In this document: in pieces, positions 36,208 to 44,452 of the stretch | Layout of the letters: each line of letters opens with the position of its first letter | Numbering within the stretch: position 1 is the stretch's first letter | Assembly (NCBI GenBank): GCA_965656035.1 | Contig: CBFHIO010000001.1 | Coordinates: forward strand, 4,903-68,902 | Origin: SCGC-AAA076-P13 sp965656035 | GTDB lineage: Bacteria > Pseudomonadota > Gammaproteobacteria > Magnimaribacterales > D2472 | DNA length: 64,000 bases | Reading direction: 5' to 3' | Made by a program: the position numbers and the translations under genes | Notes under the pieces: generated by a model | The model's input: the letters and a program-made list of their open reading frames with translations, nothing else | Database searches by the model: none | Told to the model about the DNA's origin: nothing

Positions 36208-36883
36208 AATAACTTTAATGTTAGGTTTTACTATAAATCTAAGTTCCTCCGTTATTCCAGAATATAAGGCCAAATATAAGTTTGAGCGAGATGACTTTTC
36301 AATTACTGGAATAAGAGAATTAAAATCAATCAATGATCAGGATTTAGCTCTGTCATTTAATGCAAAAACGATGTTAGTTGTTTCTATGAATTTTGAATCA
36401 ATTTTTGAAATCGAGAATTCAAAAATAATTACTAAAAGTTATGGAGTTAAAATAAGACCTAAGTCTGTTAATAGAGATCAGAATATTTTTTTTAACTATG
36501 AAGCTATGGAAATAGAATCTACTGGTAGAGATTCATGGAAAGCACCTCTAAATAAAAATACCTTCTCATCAGATCCACTTAATGCTCAAATACAGATCAG
36601 ACTAAATTTGATTAATGGAATGAAAGAGTTTTATATAAATTTAGTTGATATGGAGACGGGCGAGATTCATCAAAACTTTTATGAGCTTGATGGGGAGGAA
36701 ATTTGTAAGCTACAAGAAAGAAAGTATGATTGTGTTCTTCTTAAAAGATATAGAGAATCAGACAACAGAAGTACAACTTATTACTTAATTCCAGATCTTA
36801 AATATATGTTTTTTAAAGTAATCGACAGTAGCCCAGATGAATATCAAAAACTTGAGTTGGAAGAGTTGTTAAGTTTTGGGTAA
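36176..36883 (+). CDS. DUF3108 family exported protein
   Basis: It has 235 residues. A signal peptide (about 1-24, ending NLSSS) precedes IPEYKAKYKFERDDFSITGIRELK, typical of DUF3108, a beta-rich periplasmic family often found after purMN in Gammaproteobacteria. The start gives a 32-base overlap with purN; an internal ATG at codon 15 is the alternative but would cut the signal. Function unknown. It overlaps the convergent dcd by 15 bases. Confidence 0.75.
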   Translation: MSTYIKNTIFKITLMLGFTINLSSSVIPEYKAKYKFERDDFSITGIRELKSINDQDLALSFNAKTMLVVSMNFESIFEIENSKIITKSYGVKIRPKSVNRDQNIFFNYEAMEIESTGRDSWKAPLNKNTFSSDPLNAQIQIRLNLINGMKEFYINLVDMETGEIHQNFYELDGEEICKLQERKYDCVLLKRYRESDNRSTTYYLIPDLKYMFFKVIDSSPDEYQKLELEELLSFG

Positions 36884-37438
36884 TGTGACTCCTGTTTGAC
36901 CCTGATATTTTCCTCCTCTATCTTTATAGCTAACTTTGCACTCTTCATCCGATTCAAAAAATAACATCTGAGCAACACCTTCTCCAGCATAAATCTTGGC
37001 TGGCAGGTTTGTTGTATTTGAAAATTCTAAGGTAACATGCCCCTCCCATTCTGGTTCAAGCGGAGTAACATTTACAATAATGCCACATCTTGCGTAAGTT
37101 GATTTCCCAAGACAAACTGTCAGTACATTTCTAGGAATTTTAAAATACTCTACTGTCCTTGCTAGTGCAAAAGAATTTGGTGGTATAACACATATATCTG
37201 ACTCGATATCAACAAAGCTTTTTTCATCAAACGATTTAGGATCTACTACTGCAGAATGAATGTTTGTAAAAACTTTAAATTCATTTGAGCATCTAACGTC
37301 ATATCCGTAGCTAGATACGCCGTATGAAATTAATTTATTACCCTCTTTGTCAAGCCTTACTTGGTTCTCAGAAAAAGGCTCTATCATTGACTGAGTCTTT
37401 GACATCTCTGTTATCCATTTATCTGATTTAATCGACAT
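36869..37438 (-). CDS. dcd: dCTP deaminase
   Basis: Deaminates dCTP to dUTP for thymidylate synthesis. It has 189 residues. MIEPFSENQVR, ISYGVSSYGYDVRC, KSTYARCGIIVNVTPLEPEWEGHVTLEFSN (with the catalytic Glu) and the C-terminal GKYQGQTGVTLPK are all present. It starts 11 bases inside the end of recR. The dcd-recR adjacency is not the usual one. Confidence 0.95.
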   Translation of the reverse strand: MSIKSDKWITEMSKTQSMIEPFSENQVRLDKEGNKLISYGVSSYGYDVRCSNEFKVFTNIHSAVVDPKSFDEKSFVDIESDICVIPPNSFALARTVEYFKIPRNVLTVCLGKSTYARCGIIVNVTPLEPEWEGHVTLEFSNTTNLPAKIYAGEGVAQMLFFESDEECKVSYKDRGGKYQGQTGVTLPKT

Positions 37439-38024
37439 TTATTTCAGTTCTCCCTTGAATAGCTCTTGCGATAGTATTTCCATCGACATATTCTAATTCA
37501 CCGCCGATAGGAATCCCATATGAAATGCGTGATACTTTTATCTCGCTGATATGGTCTTTTATATAAATAGCAGTAGCATCACCCTCAACTGTTGAGCTTG
37601 TGGCTAATATAACTTCTTTTATGTTTTCAATTTTAATTAATTTTAAGAAATCATTTATACCCAAATCATCCGGGCTAATGCCCTCAATTGGTGACAATCT
37701 TCCCAGTAAAACAAAATATCGCCCCTTAAATCCACCAGTTGATTCTATTGCTAGGACATCAGAGGGACTTTCAACCACGCAAATACTGCTCATGTCTCTG
37801 CTATTATCTGAACATACTTTGCATAGATCATTTGAAGTAAGCATTCTACATTTCGAACATCTAGCAATTTCCTCGACTGCTCTCTCTAATGTTTTAGCCA
37901 AAATACTAGCCCCATCTTTATTTTTATCTAATAAGTATAAGGCCATTCTCTGAGCAGATTTTTTTCCCACACCAGGTAAAATTGTTAAGGAATTTATTAA
38001 ATCATTTAGAAGATCCTGATGCAT
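37428..38024 (-). CDS. recR: Recombination mediator protein RecR
   Basis: With RecO and RecF it loads RecA on gapped DNA. It has 198 residues. The helix-hairpin-helix is LTILPGVGKKSAQRMA. A four-Cys zinc site is in CSKCRMLTSNDLCKVC, and the Toprim domain has CVVESPSDVLAIE and GGELEYVD. It follows dnaX by one base. The ybaB gene that usually sits between dnaX and recR is missing here. Confidence 0.95.
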   Translation of the reverse strand: MHQDLLNDLINSLTILPGVGKKSAQRMALYLLDKNKDGASILAKTLERAVEEIARCSKCRMLTSNDLCKVCSDNSRDMSSICVVESPSDVLAIESTGGFKGRYFVLLGRLSPIEGISPDDLGINDFLKLIKIENIKEVILATSSTVEGDATAIYIKDHISEIKVSRISYGIPIGGELEYVDGNTIARAIQGRTEINVD

Positions 38025-38025
38025 G

Positions 38026-39618
38026 CTAATTCACTGGTTTAATAGAATTATCTTTAATACTGGCATTATGTTTATCTAAAAATTTTTGTATTGATGGATC
38101 AGATAAAATATTTTTTTCTGCTGCAGACTGTTTATCAGCCTCAACCTTCTTCATGTGACTTAGTGGTGAATCATTAATAGCACCATTCTTTATTTCAACA
38201 ACTATATCAAATCCAAAATATGAATTTAATACAGCTTGAAACTCATTAGAAACATTCTCAGGGATGAAATTTTCATCACCTGTACCAGCTAATGTTAAAA
38301 GAGTTTCTTTAAATGATACAAATGAAAGGTTTCCATAATAATTCCTTGCAAAAGGACTTAGAGATAATAAGTCGAATAATTTAATCCAATCGTCATTAGT
38401 ATTTAAATTTTTTTTTGTAGTTATATTAGGCTCTTTAGACTTTTTAATATTTGAATCATTGTTTATGTTTGCAGTTTCATTGTTATGAGGTTTTTTTAAA
38501 TTTTTTTTTTCTATTTCTATCTTGTCGTGCGTGTTATCAATTTTATGTATAGGGTTAAAAGCTAACATTCTTAAAATACATACCTCCAATGCCTCTTTTG
38601 GACTCGGGTGAGCACTAAATTTAGAATATGAGTTAACTGCAATCTCATAAAGAAGCTGACAAAACTCCTCATCAATGTCGGATGCCAAATTTTGAATATC
38701 TATATCTGTTGAATTTTCTAAAACTTTTTCTAAAGATACTTTATGTAAAATTGAAATAATGCTTTTAAGAATTGCATCATATTCTGGGGACAGTTCTTCA
38801 ATTTTTGTTAAAGTTTCATAAGCAGCAGAACCATCTCCATTAATGATAGAGTTGATCATTTCCACTAATAGTGAATTGTCAATTGTTCCAAGCAACTCTC
38901 TAACGTTAGATGATTTAAGAGAGCCGCTACCGTGGGCGATTGCCTGATCTAATATAGTTAGAGCATCTCTTACTGAACCAGAAGCAGCATCTGATATCAA
39001 TTCAATACTTTCTTGATCAAAATTAATATCCTCTAATTTTAAAATTTTTTGTAAATGATTTGATAGAACATTTCCACTAACTGTTTTTAAGTTTAGTTGC
39101 AAACATCTTGATTGAACTGTTTTTGGGAGTTTTTCAGGGTTTGTTGTAGCCAATATGAAGACTACGTGTTTTGGTGGTTCTTCAAGATTTTTTAATAGTG
39201 CATTAAAACTTTCCGTAGTAAGCATGTGAGCCTCATCTAGTAAATACACTTTATATCTTCCGGTAGCTGGCGATTGTGGGACGGTTTGTAGCAAATCTTT
39301 CATTGCATCTATGCCCCTTTGAGATGCAGCATCTTGTTCGAAGAAGTCTAATGCTCTTCCTAGTTTAATTTCTTCGCAATTTATGCATTTATTGCATGGA
39401 ACGGCTACTGGTTTATCAGATGAAGAACAGTTAAGACATTTTGCAAGGATTCTACCAAGAGTAGTCTTTCCAACACCCCTGGTACCAGAAAAAATAAAAG
39501 CTTGATGCACTCTGTCTTGAAGAATACTATTTGAGAGAGCTTGAATAACATGGTCTTGACCAACAACCTCTTCAAAGCTTGATGGTCTATATTTTCTGGC
39601 TAAAACCTCGTATGACAT
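38026..39618 (-). CDS. dnaX: DNA polymerase III tau (and probably gamma) subunit
   Basis: Clamp-loader ATPase that also ties the replicase together. It has 530 residues. Walker A is GTRGVGKT (45-52), the zinc-binding Cys set is at about 64-86 (CLNC..CNKC..C), Walker B is YLLDEAHML and the SRC motif is QSRCLQL. The AAA+ clamp-loader core (domains I-III) ends near residue 365. A Lys/Asn-rich linker with long A-runs follows, then the tau-specific C-terminal part to 530. The A-run carries a signal for making a short gamma form (see separate entry). Confidence 0.95.
   Translation of the reverse strand: MSYEVLARKYRPSSFEEVVGQDHVIQALSNSILQDRVHQAFIFSGTRGVGKTTLGRILAKCLNCSSSDKPVAVPCNKCINCEEIKLGRALDFFEQDAASQRGIDAMKDLLQTVPQSPATGRYKVYLLDEAHMLTTESFNALLKNLEEPPKHVVFILATTNPEKLPKTVQSRCLQLNLKTVSGNVLSNHLQKILKLEDINFDQESIELISDAASGSVRDALTILDQAIAHGSGSLKSSNVRELLGTIDNSLLVEMINSIINGDGSAAYETLTKIEELSPEYDAILKSIISILHKVSLEKVLENSTDIDIQNLASDIDEEFCQLLYEIAVNSYSKFSAHPSPKEALEVCILRMLAFNPIHKIDNTHDKIEIEKKNLKKPHNNETANINNDSNIKKSKEPNITTKKNLNTNDDWIKLFDLLSLSPFARNYYGNLSFVSFKETLLTLAGTGDENFIPENVSNEFQAVLNSYFGFDIVVEIKNGAINDSPLSHMKKVEADKQSAAEKNILSDPSIQKFLDKHNASIKDNSIKPVN
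38483..38511 (-). promoter_or_regulatory. Candidate programmed frameshift or slippage site in dnaX
   Basis: On the coding strand codon 370 (GAA) is followed by a run that makes ten consecutive A, in the phase A AAA AAA, the same phase as E. coli A AAA AAG. Then TTT and seven A follow. A -1 shift after codon 372 adds Lys-Phe-Lys-Lys-Thr-Ser and stops at TAA (38485-38483). A +1 shift stops after one codon. Either would truncate at about 373-378 residues, just after the clamp-loader core, as in gamma. No clear stem-loop or ribosome-site stimulator is seen, so polymerase slippage on the A-run, as in Thermus dnaX, is the likelier mechanism. Confidence 0.55.
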
Positions 39619-39639
39619 AACAATAAATCATAACATGAG

Positions 39640-40080
39640 CTATGTAAAAACTGAGTCAATTTCTTCAAAACTAAAGCCTCTATTTTGCAAAAAAGCCTTT
39701 TGCTTATTTTGTTCTTTGTAATCTTTATGTATGCCTGTTTTATACTTTTTATTAAAAGCTTTTAGAGCTTCATTTTTCCAACCACCTTCAGCATCAATTG
39801 CTTCGGTTGCAATGCTTTCATCAACGCCCCTAGAAATTAGTTCATAGAGAATTTTTTTTGGGCCAAACCCTTTTCTCTTTCTAGCTATAACATATGCTTC
39901 GCAATAACGATGGTCGTTTACGAGATTTCTTTTTAATAGACTATCTACTACAGATTCAATAAGCTCAGGTACATCAAATTTTTTTAATAGCTTATCAGTC
40001 AACTCTTTTTTAGAATGTTCTCTTCTAGATAAAATATCTAATGCTTTGTTATAAATAACCTTATAAGCATCATCATTCAT
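39640..40080 (-). CDS. recX: Regulatory protein RecX
   Basis: Inhibits RecA filament growth. It has 146 residues built of three-helix repeats: YNKALDILSRREHSKKELTDKLLKKF, SLLKRNLVNDHRYCEAYVIARKRKGFGPKKILYELISRG, and a C-terminal repeat ending FLQNRGFSFEEI. recA is not nearby, unlike the usual recA-recX pair. It abuts the glycine-zipper lipoprotein gene upstream. Confidence 0.9.
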   Translation of the reverse strand: MNDDAYKVIYNKALDILSRREHSKKELTDKLLKKFDVPELIESVVDSLLKRNLVNDHRYCEAYVIARKRKGFGPKKILYELISRGVDESIATEAIDAEGGWKNEALKAFNKKYKTGIHKDYKEQNKQKAFLQNRGFSFEEIDSVFT

Positions 40081-40539
40081 TTATTCAAAAGGAACTACCC
40101 TTGATTTGCCATTCCTTTTAATAATTCTTACACGTTGATTTTTTGAATAGCTATAAGAACTTATTTCCTGAATAATAGATATTAGTCTTCCTGCATCAGT
40201 CTCAATCAGTAACTCAACACCATCTTTCTTTGTAAGATTTGATCCAATTTCTGATCCAATTGCAGATCCAGCAAGCCCACCAATTAAAGATGCTATATCA
40301 GATTCTGTCTCTGAGTCGGTCACATTTTTTCCTGCAACTCCTCCAATAAGAGCTCCAGCGACTGCACCAGCCTCTCTATCACCCTCGATAGTAACAGGTG
40401 TTATATCCACAATCGTTCCAAGGACAACGTATTGCTGTTTTTGTGCATCTGAGCGTGACACTACATCAGGTGTATAGGAAACATTAATACAACCGACAAC
40501 ACTAAATATTAAAAAAGATATTGCAATATTTTTATTCAT
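40081..40539 (-). CDS. Glycine-zipper outer-membrane lipoprotein, SlyB-like
   Basis: It has 152 residues. The lipoprotein signal ends in VVGC (Cys17). The glycine-zipper hairpin is AGAVAGALIGGVAGKNV ... ASLIGGLAGSAIGSEIG (about 63-103), followed by a beta-rich C-terminal part. This is the Rick_17kDa/SlyB type found in outer-membrane stress lipoproteins. Role here unknown. It sits four bases after the SH3-like gene. Confidence 0.83.
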   Translation of the reverse strand: MNKNIAISFLIFSVVGCINVSYTPDVVSRSDAQKQQYVVLGTIVDITPVTIEGDREAGAVAGALIGGVAGKNVTDSETESDIASLIGGLAGSAIGSEIGSNLTKKDGVELLIETDAGRLISIIQEISSYSYSKNQRVRIIKRNGKSRVVPFE

Positions 40540-40543
40540 CTAT

Positions 40544-40927
40544 TTACTCCTGTGATAGTTTGAAATAATTTAATAAATCTTCTGTAATAACGTAAAAAAT
40601 TCTACCTTTGTTAAAACCTGAGAGAAGTTTGACTTTATAAACCTTTTCATTATATTCAGATTCGACTATTTGGATGATATCACCTTTGCTTAGCCTTTCA
40701 ATATCTCGCGAATCAACAATAGAAAAAGTATTCCAATCTCCAAACTCTCTTGCATAATATGTGTGGTAGGCATCGCTTGGCATATAATATAGAACTTTAC
40801 TATCAGCTGATAGTCGATTGCTTCTAGACTCTAGCACCCAATTATCACCTTTATTTATTATATTTTCGATGTTTGCTGAAACATCTGATATACATATAAA
40901 GACTAAAAAAATACTTAATTTATTCAT
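40544..40927 (-). CDS. Exported protein with SH3-like fold, function unknown
   Basis: It has 127 residues. The start MNKLSIFLVFICISDVSA (40927) gives a signal peptide; the frame is open seven codons further upstream without support. The mature part ends with LSKGDIIQIVESEYNEKVYKVKLLSGFNKGRIFYVITEDLL, a pattern typical of bacterial SH3 domains. It is followed by the glycine-zipper lipoprotein, so it probably belongs to the envelope. Confidence 0.65.
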   Translation of the reverse strand: MNKLSIFLVFICISDVSANIENIINKGDNWVLESRSNRLSADSKVLYYMPSDAYHTYYAREFGDWNTFSIVDSRDIERLSKGDIIQIVESEYNEKVYKVKLLSGFNKGRIFYVITEDLLNYFKLSQE

Positions 40928-40992
40928 AGTTATAGTGACAATATACACTTATTAAAGTTCTGTGCAATTGAAAAAAAATAGCATAAAAATTA

Positions 40993-41022
40993 TTGAAAAA
41001 TTTAATAACAGTCATATATAAA
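40993..41022 (+). promoter_or_regulatory. Candidate promoter of ibpA
   Basis: TTGAAA (40993-40998), 18 bases, TATAAA (41017-41022). The predicted start near 41029 coincides with the first hairpin of the leader. No good sigma-32 consensus (CTTGAA / CCCCAT) was found. Confidence 0.45.
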
Positions 41023-41029
41023 CTGTGAA

Positions 41030-41110
41030 GGAGATGCCATATGGGTCTCCAAATTTTAACTAGCATGCCTTAGGGATGCAATAATTTTAGTCGCTAAAAG
41101 GAGGACTATT
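41030..41110 (+). promoter_or_regulatory. ROSE-like RNA thermometer in the ibpA leader
   Basis: Three consecutive hairpins precede the ATG: 41030-41050 (GGAGA/TCTCC outer stem), 41063-41079 (GCAT.CC/GG.ATGC) and 41088-41108. In the third, TAGTCGCT pairs with AGGACTA and leaves one bulged G. It therefore contains the TCGCT motif facing the ribosome site AGGAGG (41099-41104), which is the hallmark of ROSE elements (U-Y-G-C-U opposite AGGA with a bulged G). On warming the last hairpin would open and free the ribosome site. ROSE leaders are known for ibpA genes; the structure here is read by eye. Confidence 0.7.
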
Positions 41111-41560
41111 ATGATACTTAATTTTACAGATCCATTTTTTACAACACGTGTATTGGGATTTGAACCATTATTTGATAGATTGCAAAGACTTTCTGAGTCA
41201 TCTGAGAGATCTTCAAGCTATCCACCATATAATATCAGAAAAGATGGTAACCATTTTGCAATAGAAATTGCAGTGGCGGGTCTTTCAAAAGAAGATATTA
41301 ATATTGAGCTAGCTGATGGAGTTTTATCAGTGAGTTATGAAGGTCCAGGTACCGAAGTTGTAAATGACAACAACGAGGTGGTATATCAAGGAATTGCTCA
41401 AAGAGCCTTTAGACAACAATTTACTCTTTCAAATGATGTTGTTGTTCAAGGGGCTGATCTAATTAATGGTTTACTAACTATTAACTTGGAAAAAATAATT
41501 CCTGATGAAAAAAAACCTAGAACTATTGAAATTAAAACTCCCAAAAGAATTTTAGGATAA
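41111..41560 (+). CDS. ibpA: Small heat-shock protein IbpA (Hsp20)
   Basis: Holdase that binds unfolding proteins and keeps them refoldable. It has 149 residues. The alpha-crystallin domain spans about residues 38-130: YPPYNIRKDGNHFAIEIAVAGLSKEDI, YQGIAQRAFRQQFTL and GADLINGLLTINL, all close to E. coli IbpA. The N-terminal LGFEPLFDRL is also typical. A strong AGGAGG ribosome site lies six bases before the ATG, inside the thermometer hairpin. A strong terminator follows, so it is monocistronic. Confidence 0.95.
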   Translation: MILNFTDPFFTTRVLGFEPLFDRLQRLSESSERSSSYPPYNIRKDGNHFAIEIAVAGLSKEDINIELADGVLSVSYEGPGTEVVNDNNEVVYQGIAQRAFRQQFTLSNDVVVQGADLINGLLTINLEKIIPDEKKPRTIEIKTPKRILG

Positions 41561-41579
41561 TAGATTTTATTTCAATAAT

Positions 41580-41607
41580 GGGGTGCTTGAAGCACCCCTA
41601 TTTTTAT
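41580..41607 (+). terminator. Rho-independent terminator of ibpA
   Basis: A perfect eight-base stem GGGGTGCT / AGCACCCC (41580-41598, loop TGA) is followed by TATTTTTATT. The core GGGTGC/GCACCC is the same as in the hupB terminator. Confidence 0.88.
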
Positions 41608-41629
41608 TGGTTTAAGCTAATATAACTAA

Positions 41630-43603
41630 ATGAATACCATAAAATACTTTATATCTTTATTAATTTTTTCAAGCTTTAGCTTTGGTAATCCGGTTGAAAC
41701 AGGCCATGCCAGCGTTTCCATAGTTAAATTTGATACCGCTTCGTCAAAAAAAAATGAATTATTCATTGGTATTAAAATGGACATGCAAGAAAATTGGCAC
41801 ACCTATTGGAAAAATCCAGGTGATTCAGGTGGGCCAATAGAAGTTATATGGAATCTTCCTGAAAATGTAACTATTGAAGGGCCCTTTTGGCCAACACCGC
41901 AATTACTTCCATATCCACCACTCATGACATATGGGTATAAAAACTTTGTAATTTTCCCTTTTAAAGTCTCATTCAAAGATGCTGATAATTTAACTTTCAT
42001 TGGTGCTGATATTAATTTTCTAATTTGTGATGATGTTTGCGTTCCTGAAAAAGCTAGTATTAATTCAACTTTTGGTGCACTTAAACAAAGTGAAAGATTC
42101 GAAGAGTGGCTACTGAAAGTACCTAATATTACTTTACCCACTCTAAGCAGTTTTACAAAAAAATTCCTTGAAATTAGGTTTTCATATAACAATAAAATAA
42201 CAGATATTTACTTTTATCCAGACAACCAGAATATGATCTTACATTCTGGCAAACAACTACTTATCAAAGAGGAAAATAATTGGCTTTTAAAAATACCATT
42301 ACAGTCTGAAGGGTTAAGGGTATCTTCAATAGAGGGACTGATTAAAATAAATGATGATTCTTACGATATTCAGTCAAATGTTACAAAAAGTGAGGATGCA
42401 AACTTAAATATATCTGTTCTTCAGGCAATTATTTTTGCATTCATTGGCGGCATTATATTAAATTTAATGCCTTGTGTTTTTCCAATCATTTCTTTAAAAA
42501 TACTTAGCTTTATCTCGATGGGAGGCAGTTCTAAAAATAAAATAAGAACACATTCTCTTATTTTTTGTCTCGGAGTCATTCTCTCTTTCTTAATTATAGC
42601 TCTCACCTTGCTGATGCTTAAAGCTGCAGGCGTTTCAGCTGGATGGGGATTCCAACTTCAATCACCCTTAGTTGTTGGAGCTCTCTGTATATTAATGTTT
42701 ATTATAGGACTAGTTTTGATAATGAATATAGATATAGGAACTTCAATGACAAAACTTGGCAGGGTTGGTATGAATAAAACTAGTTACTCTAGTTCTTTTC
42801 TTACAGGTATTTTGGCTGTTGTTGTCGCTTCACCATGCACTGCCCCGTTTATGGGTGCTGCAATTGGCTATGCTCTAATTCAACCCTCATATATTACATT
42901 GCCTATATTTCTATCACTTGGTTTAGGCTTTGCTTTTCCATACCTTGTTCTTTCATATAAACCCGAGCTTGTGGAATCTCTCCCAAGTTCTGGAACATGG
43001 ATGGTTAAACTTAAAGAATTTTTTGCATTCCCAATGTTTGCAACTGCGCTTTGGTTACTTTGGGTGTTTAGCTTTCAATCCTCAAGTGATGCACTTATTC
43101 AACTTTTGATAACTCTTTTGCTAATAAGCATGCTCATATGGTTGATTTCAAATATTTCAAAAAAAACTATAAGAACGATTATATTATTGATTCTTGGTTC
43201 ATTAATTTTAGTTCAACTTAAAAATCTGACTAATGTAGAGATTGCATCAAACAACAATCTAGAAAATAAAGATGCAACAATTTGGACTAAAGATATAGAA
43301 AATATACTCCAATCAAAAAATACTGCTTATTTCATCAATTATACTGCTGCTTGGTGTATTACTTGCCAAGCTAACGATAAAATTGCCCTATCTAGACCAA
43401 AAGTGAAAAAATTTATTGCTGAAAATAATATCGAATATATTGTTGCTGACTGGACAAATAAAAATAAAGATATACTCGATGCTTTAAACATTTACGGAAG
43501 AAGTGGCGTTCCTCTTTATGTTTATTGGAAGCCTGGAATGAAAAAACCTGAAATACTTCCTGCTATTCTTTCTGAGAAAATTGTTTTAGATGCTCTTAGG
43601 TAA
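41630..43603 (+). CDS. DsbD/ScsB-family thiol:disulfide interchange protein
   Basis: Carries electrons from cytoplasmic thioredoxin to periplasmic substrates. It has 657 residues. A signal peptide (about 1-19) precedes an N-terminal periplasmic domain of the ScsB kind (NWHTYWKNPGDSGGP, Cys133/Cys137 in ICDDVC). The eight-span DsbD core has Cys282 (LMPCVFP) and Cys403 (SPCTAPF), and the C-terminal thioredoxin domain has AAWCITC (Cys576, Cys579). The N-terminal domain matches ScsB more than classical DsbD. A TAATAT lies six bases before the ATG and no ribosome site is visible. Confidence 0.9.
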   Translation: MNTIKYFISLLIFSSFSFGNPVETGHASVSIVKFDTASSKKNELFIGIKMDMQENWHTYWKNPGDSGGPIEVIWNLPENVTIEGPFWPTPQLLPYPPLMTYGYKNFVIFPFKVSFKDADNLTFIGADINFLICDDVCVPEKASINSTFGALKQSERFEEWLLKVPNITLPTLSSFTKKFLEIRFSYNNKITDIYFYPDNQNMILHSGKQLLIKEENNWLLKIPLQSEGLRVSSIEGLIKINDDSYDIQSNVTKSEDANLNISVLQAIIFAFIGGIILNLMPCVFPIISLKILSFISMGGSSKNKIRTHSLIFCLGVILSFLIIALTLLMLKAAGVSAGWGFQLQSPLVVGALCILMFIIGLVLIMNIDIGTSMTKLGRVGMNKTSYSSSFLTGILAVVVASPCTAPFMGAAIGYALIQPSYITLPIFLSLGLGFAFPYLVLSYKPELVESLPSSGTWMVKLKEFFAFPMFATALWLLWVFSFQSSSDALIQLLITLLLISMLIWLISNISKKTIRTIILLILGSLILVQLKNLTNVEIASNNNLENKDATIWTKDIENILQSKNTAYFINYTAAWCITCQANDKIALSRPKVKKFIAENNIEYIVADWTNKNKDILDALNIYGRSGVPLYVYWKPGMKKPEILPAILSEKIVLDALR

Positions 43604-43686
43604 TAAAAAATTTAGCAAGATTATTTTATAAATCTATAGAAAACTTACTATAATAATAAGTATTGCAAATCTATTAAGACAATATT

Positions 43687-44388
43687 ATGAATGCTAGCCC
43701 TTTTGTATTATTTGGAAACATACATATTATTACAATGCTTGTAATTTTATCTGTATCGATCTTATTGCCATTAATTTATAAAAATAAATCTGAAGCACAA
43801 AATTCTGTAATGACAAAAGTGATTGCCTATATAATCATAGCTCATGTTGTTATCTCACCTTATAAAGATTTGTTTCTTCTTCAAAACCCATATAATTGGC
43901 GTGAAGTACTACCATTTCATATGTGTGATCTTTCTGAGATTTTTATTGCATGGTTTCTCTTAGGAGGCCCAAAAATTTTATACAAATGTGCATTTTTTTG
44001 GGGTATAGGTGGTGCCACTATGGCTATTATTACACCAGATATTTCTTATCATGATTTAGATTATGCGTTTTTTATGATAGGTCATGGAATGATTGTTTTA
44101 GGAATAATGTATGCAACTATTGCGCTTGGCAATCGACCTTATGCAACTGATATATTGACTGTTTCATTAATTACAGCATGTATATTATTGCCAATAACTT
44201 ATATTATTAATCTATTGTTAGGCGAGCCAGCTAATTTCTGGTATTTAATGGCAAAACCAGAAGGTGCAAGTTTAATGGATGCTTTTCCTGAACCGCCATA
44301 TCATATACTAGTATTGATGCCTCTTGCTATTGCGACGTTTTTTATAATATATGCACCCTATTTTATTAAAGATAGATTGCAAAAATAA
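43687..44388 (+). CDS. YwaF-like (TIGR02206 type) integral membrane protein
   Basis: It has 233 residues with about seven predicted spans. HIITMLVILSVSILLPLIY, WREVLPFHMCDLSEIF and the C-terminal NFWYLMAKPEGASLMD..PPYHILVLM are the recognisable family segments. Function unknown. TATAAT (43649-43654) lies about 33 bases before the ATG, so it may have its own promoter, unlike the leaderless neighbours. Confidence 0.78.
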   Translation: MNASPFVLFGNIHIITMLVILSVSILLPLIYKNKSEAQNSVMTKVIAYIIIAHVVISPYKDLFLLQNPYNWREVLPFHMCDLSEIFIAWFLLGGPKILYKCAFFWGIGGATMAIITPDISYHDLDYAFFMIGHGMIVLGIMYATIALGNRPYATDILTVSLITACILLPITYIINLLLGEPANFWYLMAKPEGASLMDAFPEPPYHILVLMPLAIATFFIIYAPYFIKDRLQK

Positions 44389-44452
44389 TCACTACTTTGC
44401 TATATGCATGCAAATGCGATATAAAATAAGATAAATTAATCTCAAATTAACT

